Below are positions 13,090 through 13,277 of a stretch of DNA of 13,277 nucleotides, piece after piece. Below the pieces are notes generated by a model, which worked only from the letters and a program-made list of their open reading frames with translations, was not told the origin of the DNA and searched no databases. Both the position numbers and the translations under genes were made by a program. Position 1 is the stretch's first letter. Every line of letters begins with the position of its first letter. The DNA is from Chlamydia trachomatis (GTDB taxonomy: Bacteria > Chlamydiota > Chlamydiia > Chlamydiales > JAAKFR01). The stretch lies in assembly GCA_945861315.1 (NCBI GenBank), contig CAMAUB010000020.1, positions 1 to 13,277 of the forward strand. The letters are read 5' to 3'.

Positions 13090-13277
13090 CATTTGAATCC
13101 TACTCTTTAGACCCCGCCATTCTCTCTGCTTTACATCAGATGGGATATGAAAAACCAACCATAATCCAAGAGAGAGCGATTCCGCTGATTTTGGAAGGGA
13201 AAGATCTTATTGCCTTAGCAGAGACAGGTTCTGGCAAAACTGCTGCATGCGCAATTCCTATCTGCTCTCGCATCTCA
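13086..13277 (+). CDS. DEAD-box RNA helicase, N-terminal part, cut by window end
   Basis: The first 64 codons of an ATP-dependent RNA helicase of the DEAD family (RhlE/DeaD/CsdA-like). The Q motif is visible as GYEKPTIIQERAIP (20-33), with the upstream aromatic residue F3, and motif I as AETGSGKT (46-53), followed by AACAIPI. The usual residue before TGSGKT is Q (AQTGSGKT); here it is E. DEAD-box proteins unwind structured RNA in ribosome assembly or mRNA turnover. The ATG shares an ATGA overlap with the end of the dehydrogenase, so it is probably the third gene of the pgpH operon. The DEAD motif itself lies beyond the window, so the subfamily cannot be decided. Confidence 0.9.
   Translation, partial: MTFESYSLDPAILSALHQMGYEKPTIIQERAIPLILEGKDLIALAETGSGKTAACAIPICSRIS

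Noticed and set aside
1..13277. tRNA or rRNA genes
   Set aside because: No T-loop motif with a fitting acceptor stem and no rRNA-like stretch was seen by eye; a tRNAscan-SE run would settle it.

Overview
The window looks like a piece of a chromosome from the order Chlamydiales, probably an environmental (amoeba- or arthropod-associated) lineage rather than Chlamydia itself. The main reasons are a 12-TM-type ATP/ADP translocase of the energy-parasite family (NTT/Npt), an HPr kinase-HPr-EI module with no sugar permease beside it, and ptsH/ptsI lying next to ybaB/dnaX, a neighbourhood I recall from Chlamydia. Several small unrecognised proteins with paired hydrophobic segments also fit. No tRNA, rRNA, CRISPR array or transposase gene was seen.

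Layout. Bases 1-99 may be the 3' end of an upstream gene. Bases 119-1997 hold two tandem paralogous genes of unknown function: their N-terminal halves are nearly identical, their C-terminal halves have diverged, and one carries a polyproline insertion. The nucleotide transporter is at 2183-3718, followed by a terminator-like hairpin. A 430-base non-coding gap holds a 166-bp palindromic element. hprK, ptsH and ptsI (4149-7081) overlap one another and form an operon. A second 166-bp palindrome begins at the ptsI stop codon. A small four-segment membrane protein (7335-7790) converges on the minus-strand dnaX-ybaB pair (9409-7799). Divergent from dnaX is a small two-segment membrane protein (9531-10025). 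The last operon is a PgpH-type HD phosphohydrolase (probably c-di-AMP), a short-chain dehydrogenase and a DEAD-box RNA helicase, joined by two ATGA overlaps and cut off at the window end.

The most unusual content is a family of palindromic DNA elements. Two full copies (3852-4017 and 7081-7246) have exactly the same length, the same tips, the same loop and the same internal box. The rest of their arms differs in sequence yet stays self-complementary within each copy. A third, shorter relative (12809-12906) keeps the internal box and lies inside the dehydrogenase gene, where it adds exactly 32 in-frame codons without a stop. Truncated ends flank the second paralogous gene. All tips abut TA dinucleotides, which suggests insertion at TA. 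No protein that could move them is encoded here.

How the genes work together: hprK, ptsH and ptsI are a phosphorelay that probably regulates rather than transports; the translocase would import host ATP; PgpH would control a cyclic dinucleotide signal; DnaX and YbaB belong to DNA replication and nucleoid functions. These roles come from family knowledge; the sequence supports the family assignments.
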